57,694 nucleotides of DNA, taken from Vibrio cholerae. GTDB lineage: Bacteria > Actinomycetota > Actinomycetes > Actinomycetales > Micrococcaceae. The notes beneath the pieces were generated by a model that did not search any database, was not told the DNA's origin, and saw only the letters and a list, made by a program, of their open reading frames with translations. The stretch covers positions 1-57,694 of the forward strand of contig WNZI01000019.1 in assembly GCA_009728235.1 (NCBI GenBank), given 5' to 3'. Both the position numbers and the translations under genes were made by a program. How positions within the stretch are numbered: the stretch's first letter is position 1; every line of letters begins with the position of its first letter. Below, in pieces: positions 45,150 to 57,059 of this stretch.

Positions 45150-46037
45150 TCACGAGCGGGGCTGCCGAAGGACGGCGGATGCGTTCCGGACGGCGTCGCT
45201 CACCGTCTCCAGGGCCCTGGATCCGTGGCGCCACTGCTGCCAGTAGAGCGGGACGTCCACATGTCCCCCGGCCGCGAGCGGAGCGAGATCGTGCGGCTGT
45301 GCGTGCAGTTCGAGTTCGGACACGAGACCCCATCCCATGCCGAGCCGGATGGCGTCGGCGAACTCCTGCGCCGCCGGGACGTAGTGTCGCGGTGGCATCT
45401 GTGGCCGTCCGCCGCCTGCACGCAGGTACTGGTCCTGCAGATCGTCCTTGCGGTCGAACACGATCACGGGAGCCAGTGCGAGTTCCTCCGTCGTCGCGCC
45501 GTTGCCGAACCATTCATCATGGAAGCCCGGCGTGCACACGGGCCGGTATCGCATGATGCCCAGGGGGTGGCAGACGCAGCCCTGAACGGGTGCCGACTCC
45601 GAGGTGATCGCCGCCGCGGCTGCTCCGCTGCGAAGCAGGTCGAGCGAGTGTTCCTGGTCCTCGCGCAGTACCTCGATCTGCAGGGTGGCAGCCACCGAAG
45701 CCAGGGCCGGCAGTACCCAGGTGTGCAGGGAGTCCCCGTTGGCCACGATCGTGATGTGCTGCCGCTGCTGCTCATCGGCGGTCCTCAGTTCAGCTGCCAG
45801 GTCGGCAGAGAGGGTCTGGAAGTGATGGGCGAAGCGCACGATGCTGAATCCGGTCGAGGTGGGGCGCAGCGGCCGGGTCCGGGAGAGGACGGGTCGACCG
45901 ACGGCTGTCTCGAGTGCGCGGATGCGCTGGCTCACCGCAGACGGAGTCACCGAGAGGGCAACGGCAGCAGCCTCGAAGCTGCCGGTGGTGACGATCGTCG
46001 CGAGTGTCCTGGCCTGCTCCGGATCGACGTCGGTCAT
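45150..46037 (-). CDS. argP: ArgP/LysG-like LysR-family activator
   Basis: The 295-residue protein has a LysR helix-turn-helix (ARTLATIVTTGSFEAAAVALSVTPSAVSQRIRALE, residues 9-43) and a ligand domain that continues to the end. It is divergent from a lysE gene, the arrangement in which LysG activates export of lysine/arginine when those accumulate. Gap between starts is 68 bp. Confidence 0.92.
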   Translation of the reverse strand: MTDVDPEQARTLATIVTTGSFEAAAVALSVTPSAVSQRIRALETAVGRPVLSRTRPLRPTSTGFSIVRFAHHFQTLSADLAAELRTADEQQRQHITIVANGDSLHTWVLPALASVAATLQIEVLREDQEHSLDLLRSGAAAAAITSESAPVQGCVCHPLGIMRYRPVCTPGFHDEWFGNGATTEELALAPVIVFDRKDDLQDQYLRAGGGRPQMPPRHYVPAAQEFADAIRLGMGWGLVSELELHAQPHDLAPLAAGGHVDVPLYWQQWRHGSRALETVSDAVRNASAVLRQPRS

Positions 46038-46105
46038 AAGGTCTTCTTACCATGCTGAAGATTCATTAGCTGTTCTGAACAACGGTCCGCTCCTAGGGTG
46101 ACAAC

Positions 46106-46708
46106 GTGCTCACCTCCGTCGCCACCGGCTTCGCCGCCGGTCTCACCCTGATCGTCGCCATCGGGTCCCAGAACGCCTTCGTGCTGCGGCAGGGCTTGAG
46201 GCGTTCGCACGTGGTGCTCGTCGTCGTGGTCTGCTCGCTGTCGGATCTCGTGCTCATCGCCCTCGGTGTGGGCGGCCTGGGCATGGTGATCGAGCGGCTC
46301 CCGGTCCTCCTCGAGGTGGTGCGGTGGGCCGGAGCCGTGTTCCTGACCGGTTACGCGCTCCTGGCCGCACGGCGCGCCCTGCGTGGAGAGGCCTTCGACG
46401 CATCGGATGGACGCCGGAGCATGTCATGGCGGGCGGCACTGGGAACCTCCCTGGCCCTGACCTGGCTGAACCCGCACGTCTACCTCGACACCGTGCTGTT
46501 GCTCGGCTCCCTAGCGAGCTCGCACGGGACGGCGGGCAAGTGGTGGTTCGCTGCCGGTGCCGGCCTCGGGAGCATCGTCTGGTTCACCGCCCTCGGGGTG
46601 GGGGCCCGGTACCTGACGCCACTCTTCCGGCGTCGCTCGGCCTGGCGGGTCCTCGACGCACTGATCGCCGTGGTGATGCTGACCCTGGCCGTAACCCTGA
46701 TCCTCTGA
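46106..46708 (+). CDS. lysE: LysE/ArgO-family basic amino acid exporter
   Basis: The 200-residue membrane protein has six transmembrane helices, with GFAAGLTLIVAIGSQNAFVLRQGL at the start and WLNPHVYLDTVLLLG in the centre, both LysE signatures. It starts at GTG. It exports lysine and/or arginine and is controlled by the divergent LysR protein. Confidence 0.93.
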   Translation: MLTSVATGFAAGLTLIVAIGSQNAFVLRQGLRRSHVVLVVVVCSLSDLVLIALGVGGLGMVIERLPVLLEVVRWAGAVFLTGYALLAARRALRGEAFDASDGRRSMSWRAALGTSLALTWLNPHVYLDTVLLLGSLASSHGTAGKWWFAAGAGLGSIVWFTALGVGARYLTPLFRRRSAWRVLDALIAVVMLTLAVTLIL

Positions 46709-46754
46709 CTCGCCGGGACAGTTAGCGCTGCGCCTGCGGCCCGACGAGTAGAGG

Positions 46755-46775
46755 GTTGAGTCCCCTTCACTCAAC
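46755..46775. promoter_or_regulatory. HAIR element 1 (HspR operator)
   Basis: GTTGAGT-N7-ACTCAAC is a perfect inverted repeat matching the HspR-associated inverted repeat (consensus CTTGAGT-N7-ACTCAAG) at nearly all positions. It lies just upstream of the dnaK promoter -35. Confidence 0.9.
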
Positions 46776-46781
46776 TTCATT

Positions 46782-46807
46782 TTGATTCTCCGCGCCCCGC
46801 CCGTATA

Positions 46808-46809
<2 letters not shown>
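46782..46809 (+). promoter_or_regulatory. SigA-type promoter of the dnaK operon
   Basis: TTGATT (46782-46787) and TATACT (46804-46809) are 16 bp apart. The -10 overlaps HAIR element 2, so HspR binding would block RNA polymerase. Confidence 0.8.
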
Positions 46810-48756
<1,947 letters not shown>

Positions 48757-48758
48757 CC

Positions 48759-49418
48759 ATGCCGCACCACGGAAATGAAGAAGAGCACCAGTCAGAGCCG
48801 GTGAGCTCGTCCGACAACGGGAAGATCGACCCTGAGACAGGCGACGTCCGTGGGCAGCAGAACGACGCCGGCGCTCCGGCCGCGGAGGAATCCGCGGCCG
48901 GTCCGCAGGGCACGCCCGCCGACGGCACCACCGACGGGGACGCCCTGGCCCAGGCCGAGGCCATCCTGAACGAGGCAGGCGCCGAGGGTCACAACCCGGC
49001 GGTGGACGTCGTGGCGGAACTCCGCGACGACCTGCTCCGCCTGCAGGCCGAGTACGTCAATTACCGGCGACGCGTCGAGCGTGATCGGGACGTCGCCCGC
49101 GACCAGGCGGTCATCGGAGTGCTCAACTCGCTGATGCCCGTCCTGGACGACATCGACGCAGCACGCCAGCACGGTGACCTCGCCGAAGGCCCGTTCGCCT
49201 CGATCGCAGGCAAGCTCGAGAACGTCCTGAGGGCGTACGAGCTCGCCCGCATCGACGAGGTCGGCGTCGCGTTCGACCCGAACATCCACGAGGCGCTCAT
49301 GCAGCAGCCGAGTGCCGATGTCCAGGCCGACAGCGTCAGCCAGATCCTCCGTGCCGGCTACCGCAAGGGCGAGCGCGTCCTGCGGGCCGCGCAGGTGATC
49401 GTCGCGGTTCCGGAGTAG
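48759..49418 (+). CDS. grpE: Nucleotide exchange factor GrpE
   Basis: The 219-residue protein has a long acidic N-terminal tail, a coiled-coil (LQAEYVNYRRRVERDRDVARD), and the GrpE beta domain with VGVAFDPNIHEALMQ and VLRAAQVIVAVPE. It releases ADP from DnaK. It starts two bases after the dnaK stop. Confidence 0.97.
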   Translation: MPHHGNEEEHQSEPVSSSDNGKIDPETGDVRGQQNDAGAPAAEESAAGPQGTPADGTTDGDALAQAEAILNEAGAEGHNPAVDVVAELRDDLLRLQAEYVNYRRRVERDRDVARDQAVIGVLNSLMPVLDDIDAARQHGDLAEGPFASIAGKLENVLRAYELARIDEVGVAFDPNIHEALMQQPSADVQADSVSQILRAGYRKGERVLRAAQVIVAVPE

Positions 49419-49598
49419 TAGATCATCGCTGGGCGGATGCCGAACGGCGGCTACGAAATTCCTGCGGGACCTGGGGGCCCTTGGAATATTGAAGCCGCCT
49501 TCCTCGGCACTCCGCCCGGCTTCCCCGGGTGAAGTGGTCCTTCGGGAGTACCAGCCCGGCCCATTGTTTTCAGTTGTTCCTAGGAAAGGAGACGCCAA

Positions 49599-50590
49599 TT
49601 GGCTAGTCAGGATTGGGTCGACAAGGATTTCTACAAGATCCTGGGTGTCTCCAAAGATGCGTCCGACGTCGACATCAAGAAGGCGTACCGGAAGCTCGCT
49701 CGCAAGCACCACCCTGACCAGAACCAGGGCGACGCCGGGTCCGAGCGGATGTTCAAGGACGTGTCGGAGGCCTATTCCGTGCTGTCGGACGCGGAGCAAC
49801 GCCAGCAGTACGACGCCATCCGGGCCATGGGTGGCGGGGCGAGGTTCTCCGCCGGTGGTGCGGGCGGGGGCGCGGCGGCAGCGCCGGGTTCGAGGACGTC
49901 TTCGGGAACCTCTTCGGGCAGGGCACCGGAACGCGCCAGCGCACAGGCTTCTCGAACGGCAACCTCCCTCCCGAGTTCGCCGACCTGTTCGGCGGCGGGA
50001 TGGGTGGCGGGGGATTCCCCGGCGGCTTCCAGTCCGCACGCCAGCAGAAGGGTGCCGACCGGACGGCCACGACCTCCATCTCCTTCGGCGGAGCCATCAA
50101 CGGCACCACGATCGGCCTGCGTGAGCCCTCGGGCGAGCAGATCGACGTTCGGGTCCCGGCAGGAATCCGCGACGGCCAGAAGGTCCGGGTGAAGGGCAAG
50201 GGGCAACCGGGCCAGGCAGGGCCGGGGGACCTCATGGTGAGCGTCCACGTGAAGGAACATCCCCTCTTCAAGCGCGACGGTGACAACATCCGCGTGCACG
50301 TGCCCGTCAGCTTCCCGGAGGCGGCCCTGGGCGCCCAGATCGAGGTCCCGACCCTCACCGGCGAGATGGTGAAGATGCGCATCCCCGCCGGGACGCCGTC
50401 CGGCAGGACCCTCCGGCTCAAGGGCCGGGGCGTGAAGACCTCGAAGGCGACGGGTGACCTGCTGGTGACGGTCGACGTCGTCGTCCCCCAGAATCTGTCC
50501 AAGGAGGCGGAAGCTGCTGTCGAGGCATTCCGCGACGCGACCAAGGATGCCGACCCCCGCCAGGGGCTGGCAGCCAAGGCGCGGTTGTAA
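49599..50590 (+). CDS. dnaJ: Chaperone DnaJ1-like (CbpA-type), frameshifted as read
   Basis: The J-domain ([25 protein letters not shown] and HPDQ) is followed by a Gly-rich region, no zinc finger, and C-terminal peptide-binding domains ([20 protein letters not shown]). The frame changes in the Gly-rich part: one G is missing in the GGGGG run at 49866-49870. Adding it gives [21 protein letters not shown] and a 330-residue protein. The TTG start at 49599 has AAAGGAG before it. As third gene of an essential heat-shock operon, it is far more likely a base-call error than a dead gene. Confidence 0.92.
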
Positions 50591-50641
50591 CCGTACAGTC
50601 GAGCAATCATCGGGAGCACCGGTGACGGAAGGAGACCCGCA

Positions 50642-51070
50642 GTGGACTACACGATGCCCATCTATGTCATCTCCGTGGCCGCCGAACTCGCCGACATGCA
50701 TCCCCAGACGCTCCGGCAGTACGACCGACTGGGCCTGGTGACGCCGAGTCGTGCTCCGGGGCGAGCGCGGCGCTACTCCCAGAAGGACGTCAGCACGCTG
50801 CGCGAGATCCAGCGGTTGTCGCAGGAGGGGGTGTCGCTGGAGGGTATCCGGCGCATCCTCGAACTCGAGAACCAGGTCTCTGCGCTCCAGGGGCGCATCA
50901 CCGAGCTGTCCGCCGAACTGGCCTCGCGCCGCGTGCTGTCCGAATCCGGCCGCGTGTTCGCGGCCGGGCTGGCGGGCGACGTCGTGACGCTCGCTCGGGG
51001 GCAGCGCCCCCGCCCGCGCAGCCAGGCGCTCGTGGTCTGGCGGCCCGAGACGGTGCGAGCCGCCAACTAG
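50642..51070 (+). CDS. hspR: Heat-shock repressor HspR (MerR family)
   Basis: The 142-residue protein has a MerR helix-turn-helix (YVISVAAELADMHPQTLRQYDRLGLVTPSR, residues 8-37) and a coiled-coil. It binds the HAIR sites upstream of dnaK and uses DnaK as a co-repressor. It starts at GTG. Last gene of the operon. Confidence 0.97.
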   Translation: MDYTMPIYVISVAAELADMHPQTLRQYDRLGLVTPSRAPGRARRYSQKDVSTLREIQRLSQEGVSLEGIRRILELENQVSALQGRITELSAELASRRVLSESGRVFAAGLAGDVVTLARGQRPRPRSQALVVWRPETVRAAN

Positions 51071-51160
51071 CCATCCGGCAGAGGGGCACGCGCGTTTCGC
51101 CTTCCCGCCCGCGCGGCGCGGAAGCATGCGGGCCGGTGGGCCGGACCGGCCGCAGGAACC

Positions 51161-52902
51161 CTAGGTGGTGCTCGTCAGCAGCCACACGCAGGAGTCGGGA
51201 GCCAGAAGACCGTCCGCCACCGCGTCACGGCCACTGGCCACGATCACCCGACCCTCGGGCAGGGGAGCCGCGAACTCGCCCATGTTGATGACGACGAGGA
51301 CGTCGCCGTTCAGGAAAGCCGCGACGTCGCTCTGCTCGAATTCCCGTGACCAGCTGAGTGAGCCCGCGCCGAGCCTCAGGTCGCGCCGGAGCTGCAGGGC
51401 CGTCCGGTACAGCGAGAGCGTCGAATCAGGATCGGCGGACTGGACATCGCGTGCGTACCCCGCCCAGTCCTCGGGCTGCGGAAGCCAGGGAGCGGCGGAA
51501 CCGGTCTCGTCGCCGAAGCCGTGGAACCGTGCATCCGCACGCCAGGGGAGCGGTACGCGGCAGCCGTCGCGGCCAAGGCGCTCCCCGCCCGTCCTGACGA
51601 ACGTCGGGTCCTGCCGGGCATCGTCGGGCATGGCCGTGAAATCGGGCAGGCCGAGCTCCTCGCCCTGATAGAGGTAGATGCCGCCGGGCAGGGCGAACAT
51701 CGCGAGGGACGCCGCGCGTGCGCGGGCGAGACCGATGGCCACGTCCGGCTGGGCGTCGTGCCTGCCGATACCGTCGCCGCCGCGGGGTGCGCCGTCCGTG
51801 AGGCCGAAACGACTCGCATGTCGGACGACGTCGTGATTGCTGAGGACCCAGGTGGTCGGCGCGGCGACCGTGTCGAAGGCCGACAACGACGACGAGACGA
51901 CGTCCCGAAGGCCGTGGGCGCTCCAGGGGTGGTGGAGGTAGGCGAAGTTGAACGCCTGGTGCATCTCGTCCGCGCGGACCCAGTCGGTGAGCCGGGGCAG
52001 CGGGTCGATCGAGGCTTCGGCGCAGAGGATCCGCTCGCCGTCGTACTCCGCGAGAATGCTCCTCCAACGCCGGTAGATCGTGTGGACCTCGTCCTGCCCG
52101 AACATGGGCGCCTCACTCCCGGGGAACCCCCCGGACGAGCCTCCGTCGGCGCGTCCGTGCCAGTCGGGAAGACCCTCCGCCTTGACGAGGGCGTGAGCGA
52201 CATCCACGCGGAAGCCGCCGACGCCGCGGTCCAGCCAGAAGCGGAGGACCCGCTCGAACTCGTCGCGCACCCCGGGGTTGTCCCAGTTGAAGTCCGGCTG
52301 GGAGGAATCGAAGAGGTGCAGGTACCACTGCCCGGGCGCGCCCTCGGTATCCACCGTCCGCGTCCAGGCCGGGCCGCCGAAGTGCGACTGCCAGTTGTTG
52401 GGGGGCTCGGTTCCGTCGGTGCCGCGCCCGTCACGGAAGATGAACATCGCGCGCTCCGCCGAGCCGGCCGGTGCTGCGAGCGCAGCCTGGAACAGGGCGT
52501 GCTCATCCGAACAATGATTGGGTACGAGGTCCACGATCACGCGGACACCCAGACCGTCGCGCGCGCCACGAGTGCGTCGAAGTCCGCCAGCGTCCCGAAC
52601 AGGGGGTCGACGTCGCAGTAGTCGGCGACGTCGTACCCGCCGTCACGCTGGGGGGACGTGTAGAACGGCGAGAGCCAGACGGCGTCGATGCTGAGCTCGG
52701 ACAGGTGCTCCAGTTCGGCGGTGACGCCGGGCAGGTCACCCACCCCGTCACCGTCCGAGTCACGGAAGGAGCGCGGGTAGACCTGGTAGATCACGGACGA
52801 GCGCCACCACTGGTCGTCCTCCGACGCCGTGTGCAGGGGTGCGTGGAAGGCAGCGTGCGTGGGCAGGTGCTCGCTGTTCAGGACGGGCGCGATCTCAGAC
52901 AT
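51161..52902 (-). CDS. GH13 alpha-glucosidase (oligo-1,6/maltose type), frameshifted as read
   Basis: The cytoplasmic enzyme belongs to the GH13 family: [44 protein letters not shown] with the nucleophile Asp, LCAEAS with the acid Glu, and [12 protein letters not shown]. The frame changes near 52557: one base is missing in GCGCGCGCGAC. Repairing it joins the two parts as [17 protein letters not shown] and gives about 580 residues. ATG at 52902 is used (52911 also possible). It cleaves alpha-glucosides. A perfect LacI-type palindrome lies 34 bp upstream. Confidence 0.92.
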
Positions 52903-52935
52903 GCCGATCATCCTAGACCCGGGACTCCCGGGGTT

Positions 52936-52949
52936 TGTAAGCGCTTACA
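52936..52949. promoter_or_regulatory. LacI-family operator upstream of the GH13 gene
   Basis: TGTAAGCGCTTACA is a perfect 14-bp palindrome with central CG, the typical LacI/GalR half-site layout. No LacI-type gene is in the window, so the repressor gene lies elsewhere. Confidence 0.75.
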
Positions 52950-53141
52950 GGGGTTTCTGCGCCGATCTTGCGCCACTCCTGCGTCTGTCTACGCAGTCCT
53001 GTTGCTCAGCAGGGGTTACCTGCTGCCTGCCCGGGAATCCCGGCAGCCTCCGGTCCCGGAGGCGTACCCGATGGGACGGGGTGGAATTTGTCAGGGCGCG
53101 GGGGCAGACTGGAGAGATGGGAGTTCATTCTGGGCCGTGCC

Positions 53142-53708
53142 GTGTTTGAGGTCTTCGTCGAGGCCCTTGCTGTCGGCGCGGGTGTCCTGGCAGCGCTCGG
53201 AGCCGGGACCGGTGTGGCCGGCTGGCTCGTGGTCCGCAAGGTCCGGCGATCGCGGATCATCGAACGCACGAGGGAGCGCGGGATGCTGGCCGCCCGGGCG
53301 TATGCGCCCGATGCGCTGACCCGGGAGCCCGCGCGACTCATCGGGAACCTGCATCGCTCCTCGCGTGCTACCCACCTGGCACTCGCCGAGGCGACGGAGC
53401 AGGGCCGCCCCGTCGGGGACCTGCCGCGAGCTGCTGTCGAGATCGACAGGGCGGCCGCATCCCTGGAGACCCTTTTGAAGGCAGCCGACCGTGAGCCCAA
53501 CCGTGCCCTGAAGCAGGAGTGGACCGCCGATCTCGCAGCCCAGGCCCGAGCGCTCGACGACCTGTCCGCGGATCTGCGCCGGAGCCTCCTTCAGACGTCC
53601 CGGTCCATCGACACCCTCCAGCTCGAGCAGGCCACCACCCGGCTCCGCACGGAGATCTCCGCCATGTCCACATGGCGGGACACCTATGGGAACCGGCAAG
53701 CCTGGTAA
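53142..53708 (+). CDS. Membrane-anchored helical protein of unknown function
   Basis: The product (188 residues from this GTG) has one transmembrane helix (FVEALAVGAGVLAALGAGTGVAGWLVV, residues 5-31) and a long Ala/Arg/Glu-rich coiled-coil (LIGNLHRSSRATHLALAEATEQ, AATRLRTEIS). It is next to the PspA-like gene and reads the same way with a 51-bp gap. The start is not certain; CTG at 53130 has better spacing from GGGAG. Probably a membrane partner of the PspA-like protein. Confidence 0.65.
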   Translation: MFEVFVEALAVGAGVLAALGAGTGVAGWLVVRKVRRSRIIERTRERGMLAARAYAPDALTREPARLIGNLHRSSRATHLALAEATEQGRPVGDLPRAAVEIDRAAASLETLLKAADREPNRALKQEWTADLAAQARALDDLSADLRRSLLQTSRSIDTLQLEQATTRLRTEISAMSTWRDTYGNRQAW

Positions 53709-53759
53709 CGGGTTTGACGAGGTAACCGCAACCGTACGTTCCGTCCCGGGGGTCCGACC

Positions 53760-54442
53760 ATGTCCATCAAACGGCGCATCACGCGCATCGTGCAGGCCAA
53801 CCGCAACGCCGCGGTGGAGGCGAAACAGGACCCCAGGGTCCAGGCACAGAACGCCCAGCTGGCGCAGCGCTCGCTCCTCGACCAGGCGCGGCGCGGAGCG
53901 GCCGATGTCGCTGCCCACCACCACCGCGTCGGCCTCGCCGCGAACGAGGCGGCCGCCTATCTCCACCGGGTCGAAGCGGCCGCCACCGCCGCCGTGCAGC
54001 GGGGCGACGACGACGCCGCCCGTGCGGCGATCCGCGAGTCGATGACCGCACGTCGCCGTCTGGAGACACTGACGCGACAGCTTCACGAGGCCGAGGAGCA
54101 GGCCCGCCGCCTGCACGAGGACGTCCGCCGACTCGAACAGCGCGTGCAGCAGAACGCGATGGAGTACGACGCCATGCTGGCCCGGCGCGCGGCAGCACAG
54201 GCGGCCATCGGCGTCCACGACGCGCTCGCCTCGTCCTCGCGCGAGCATCCGCCATCGACGCTGCGCGCCGCACCGCCGAACTGGAGGTTCGACGGTTCGA
54301 GGCACAGGCCCGCGCACGCGAGGAGCTCTCCTGGACGGACCCGTCCTCCCCGCGGCTCCAACAGGCGTTCGAGGAACTCGAGGCGGATGCAGCTGCCCAG
54401 CAGGAACTCGACGAGCTCAAGCGGAGGAACTCGCGAGGGTGA
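53760..54442 (+). CDS. pspA: PspA/IM30-family protein, frameshifted as read
   Basis: The family forms helical membrane-protecting assemblies. It begins MSIKRRITRIVQANRNAAVEAKQDP and continues as alpha-helical coil (RRRLETLTRQLHEAEEQARRLHEDVRRLEQRVQQNAMEYDAML is the core, residues 98-140). The frame changes at about 54235; one base is missing in TCGCGCGCG. The proper C-terminus lies in another frame: AIDAARRTAELEVRRFE to DELKRRNSRG. The repaired product has 227 residues. Confidence 0.87.
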
Positions 54443-54509
54443 TGCCCTGGCTGGTCGCGGCCGTGGATCGGCGGGACAGGACGCCGGAGGCCGTTGCTAC
54501 ACTCGGCCC

Positions 54510-55193
54510 ATGACTGAGCTGAGCGGTTCCTCCATCCTCGTCGTCGGCGCTACCGGAGTACTCGGATCGGAGCTCGCCCGTCAGCTCGCCGGTCAGGGAG
54601 CACAGCTCACGCTGTCCGGTCGGTCCGAGGAGAAGTTGTCGGTACTCGCCGCCGAGCTGGGAGACGCCGTCGTGGGTCGAGCCGTCGCCGACCTCGGCAA
54701 GCCCACCGGCCCTGCCGACATCGCTGCGGCCATCTATGGTCGTGAGCTCGACGGCGTCGTCTTCGCTTCCGGCGTCGTAGCCTTCGGTCCCGCCGTCGAG
54801 GTGGACGACGACACCCTCGACGAACTCGTGCTCGTGAACCTCCTCGGGTACATGCGACTCATGCGCGAGGTGGGGCCGAGGCTCGCCAAGAATTCCTTCG
54901 TGGCGCAGATCAGTGCCGTGGTCGCGGAGAGCCCTACCGCGGGCATGGCTGCCTATTCGGCGACGAAGGCCGGCCTCAGCGCATACGGGAAGGCGCTGGC
55001 ACTGGAACTGCGCAGGCAGGGGGTGCGCGTCCTGGACGTACGGCCACCACACACCGAGACCGGCCTGGCCACGAGGCCGATCGCAGGGCAGGCGCCGAGA
55101 CTGCCGCAGGGCAAGGACCCCGTCGCCGTCGCTGCCCGCATCGTCGCCGCCATTCGCGAGGATGAGCGGGATCTGCCGTCGTCAGCGTTCTGA
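54510..55193 (+). CDS. Short-chain dehydrogenase/reductase
   Basis: The 227-residue enzyme has VVGATGVLGSELARQLA (NADP-type), a SAV segment (ISAVVAESPTAG) and Y-x-x-x-K (YSATKAGLSAYG). Substrate unknown. Its 3' end overlaps the convergent MFS gene by 12 bp. ATG at 54510 gives a proper N-terminal Rossmann strand. Confidence 0.9.
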   Translation: MTELSGSSILVVGATGVLGSELARQLAGQGAQLTLSGRSEEKLSVLAAELGDAVVGRAVADLGKPTGPADIAAAIYGRELDGVVFASGVVAFGPAVEVDDDTLDELVLVNLLGYMRLMREVGPRLAKNSFVAQISAVVAESPTAGMAAYSATKAGLSAYGKALALELRRQGVRVLDVRPPHTETGLATRPIAGQAPRLPQGKDPVAVAARIVAAIREDERDLPSSAF

Positions 55194-56429
55194 GCCCTGC
55201 CACGAGCCGCTCGTCCCGTCCCGCTTCCACACGTTCTGCCCCCGGTGTCCGCGCCCGGTCCGATGCCGGGACCGGCACAGGACGAGAGTGCTGGCTGCAC
55301 AGGCGAGAGCGGCCGCCACGAAGGTCGGCCCCGGACCGCCTGCTTCCATGGCGACGCCTGACAGGGCCGCCCCGGTTGCCTGCCCCAGGACGAGTGCGAT
55401 GAACAGCAGCGACGTCCCGGCGGCACTGTTCCCCGGCCCGAGCGAGGCCCAGAGGATGAGCACGGAGGTCGCGGCGGTATAGGCGAGCCCGAAGAGCCCT
55501 GCTGCGGCGTAGGCGAGCAGGGGCGTGCCCGCTGCCGTCGCGATCAGGACGGTCGCCGCCGCTGTCCCGAGGGCGGACACGGACCACGTCGTCGCGATCG
55601 GTCGGGTGGCGAGCCACCGGGCCGCGAGCGTCGCGCCGGCCCCTCCCAGACCCAGTGCGATCCACGCCCCCGCAGAGAGTTCGGTCGTCATGCCGCCGGA
55701 TTGCTCGAGGGTGGCCCGTCCGTACACCCATACGGCCGCGCTTCCGGCCCCGAGGACGGAGGATCCGACGAGCGGCCTGCCGAGATTGCGGAAGCTCGAG
55801 CGGGTGAGATGGTTCGGACCGGATGGTCCCGTCCGCGGCGCTCCTGCCTGTGCGCGCTCGCCCCTGTCCAGCCATAGGACCCCCGCCGTCGACACCAGGG
55901 CGATGACCGCCACGAGCACCCAGGCGATCCGCCAGTCGCTCCCCAGCACCAGGGACAGGAGACCGGCGACGACCACGCCGAAACCCGTGCCCGAATTGAT
56001 GACGGACTGGCGCCGATCCCGGGTCTCGCTCGTGGAATTCCGCCTGACCAGCTCCACCAGGGCGGGAGAGGCGAATCCTGCGCCCATGCCGGCGAGGAGG
56101 ACTGCCACCGCGAACACTGCGGTGGTGTTCGCGCCGGCGATGCCCAGGCTTCCGACGGCGGCCGAGGTGCCGGCAAGGAGCGTCACCGTGCGGGGGCGGA
56201 TGGGGGCCAGCAGGAAACCGATGGCGGCCGCGACGCAGTACAGAACCGAGGCACCGGAGGACAGGAGCCCGCTGACGGTGGGCGACAGGGCGAACGAGGA
56301 GGAGAAGGCGGGCAGGAACAGTCCGTACCCGAGCCGGGCCAGGCCGTATGTGGCCGCGATGAGTGCGACTCCGGAGGTGGTGAACAGTGCGGGGGCGGGA
56401 GGTCGGGAGGACTGTAACGATCGTTTCAT
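55182..56429 (-). CDS. MFS transporter (YbfB/YjiJ-like)
   Basis: The 415-residue product has 12 transmembrane helices, with YGLARLGYGLFLPAFSSSF at the first helix and a central loop. It probably exports small toxic compounds. The ATG at 56429 lies inside the palindrome that a TetR protein would bind, and there is no ribosome site before it, so the transcript may be leaderless. Divergent from the TetR gene. Confidence 0.88.
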   Translation of the reverse strand: MKRSLQSSRPPAPALFTTSGVALIAATYGLARLGYGLFLPAFSSSFALSPTVSGLLSSGASVLYCVAAAIGFLLAPIRPRTVTLLAGTSAAVGSLGIAGANTTAVFAVAVLLAGMGAGFASPALVELVRRNSTSETRDRRQSVINSGTGFGVVVAGLLSLVLGSDWRIAWVLVAVIALVSTAGVLWLDRGERAQAGAPRTGPSGPNHLTRSSFRNLGRPLVGSSVLGAGSAAVWVYGRATLEQSGGMTTELSAGAWIALGLGGAGATLAARWLATRPIATTWSVSALGTAAATVLIATAAGTPLLAYAAAGLFGLAYTAATSVLILWASLGPGNSAAGTSLLFIALVLGQATGAALSGVAMEAGGPGPTFVAAALACAASTLVLCRSRHRTGRGHRGQNVWKRDGTSGSWQGSER

Positions 56430-56442
56430 TGAAACGAACGTT
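56416..56442. promoter_or_regulatory. TetR operator overlapping the start of the MFS gene
   Basis: TCGTTTC-ATT-GAAACGA is a perfect 7-3-7 palindrome, flanked by AACGA/ACGTT. It includes the MFS start codon and probably both -10 elements (TATAAC on the minus strand). TetR-type binding there would block both divergent genes. Confidence 0.82.
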
Positions 56443-56455
56443 ATATGCTGGGCCG

Positions 56456-57043
56456 ATGCAGCCGCAACCCACCGCCCGGGAAAGACTCCTCGATGCCGCC
56501 GAGGACCTGGCCGCCACCCAGGGCGTCAGTGGCACGCCCGTCGACCTGATCCTCGCGCGAGCCCGGGTCTCGCCGGCAACGCTCTACGCACACTTCGGCA
56601 ACAAGGAAGGGCTGGTCACGCAGGCCCTTCAGCGCCGGCTGACCCGATGGGACCGCACCTGGCAGGAGTGCATCGACCAGGCGCACACTCCCGAGGACGC
56701 GGTGCTCGCCGTCTTCGACGCACTCGGACGCTACAGGCGGGATGCGGGCCCCTCGCGCTGGTGCGTGTTCCTCGGCGTCACGGCCGAGACACCGGACCGC
56801 GGACCGGAACTCGACGTCGTCCTGTCGGCCGACACCCGCCTGCTGTCGACGAGGCTCCAGGAGCTGGCTACGCCCGTTGTCGGAGCAGGAGCGGCCGGAG
56901 CTGCCGCCGACCATCTGGTCCTGATCTACACGGGCGTCCTGGGAATGCTCCTTCGCGGCACCGACGCGGAGTCGGTCATCGCCACGGGCCGCAGCATCGC
57001 AGCCGCCACGCTCCATGCCTTCCGGGCGGAAGGCTCCGCCTAG
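56456..57043 (+). CDS. TetR-family repressor of the MFS gene
   Basis: The 195-residue protein has a typical helix-turn-helix (RERLLDAAEDLAATQGVSGTPVDLILARARVSPATLYAHFGNKEGLV, residues 8-53). It most likely represses the divergent transporter gene via the palindrome between them. ATG at 56456 is chosen; open frame extends to 56387 through the operator. Confidence 0.9.
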   Translation: MQPQPTARERLLDAAEDLAATQGVSGTPVDLILARARVSPATLYAHFGNKEGLVTQALQRRLTRWDRTWQECIDQAHTPEDAVLAVFDALGRYRRDAGPSRWCVFLGVTAETPDRGPELDVVLSADTRLLSTRLQELATPVVGAGAAGAAADHLVLIYTGVLGMLLRGTDAESVIATGRSIAAATLHAFRAEGSA

Positions 57044-57059
57044 CAGCCGTCGGGTGCCC

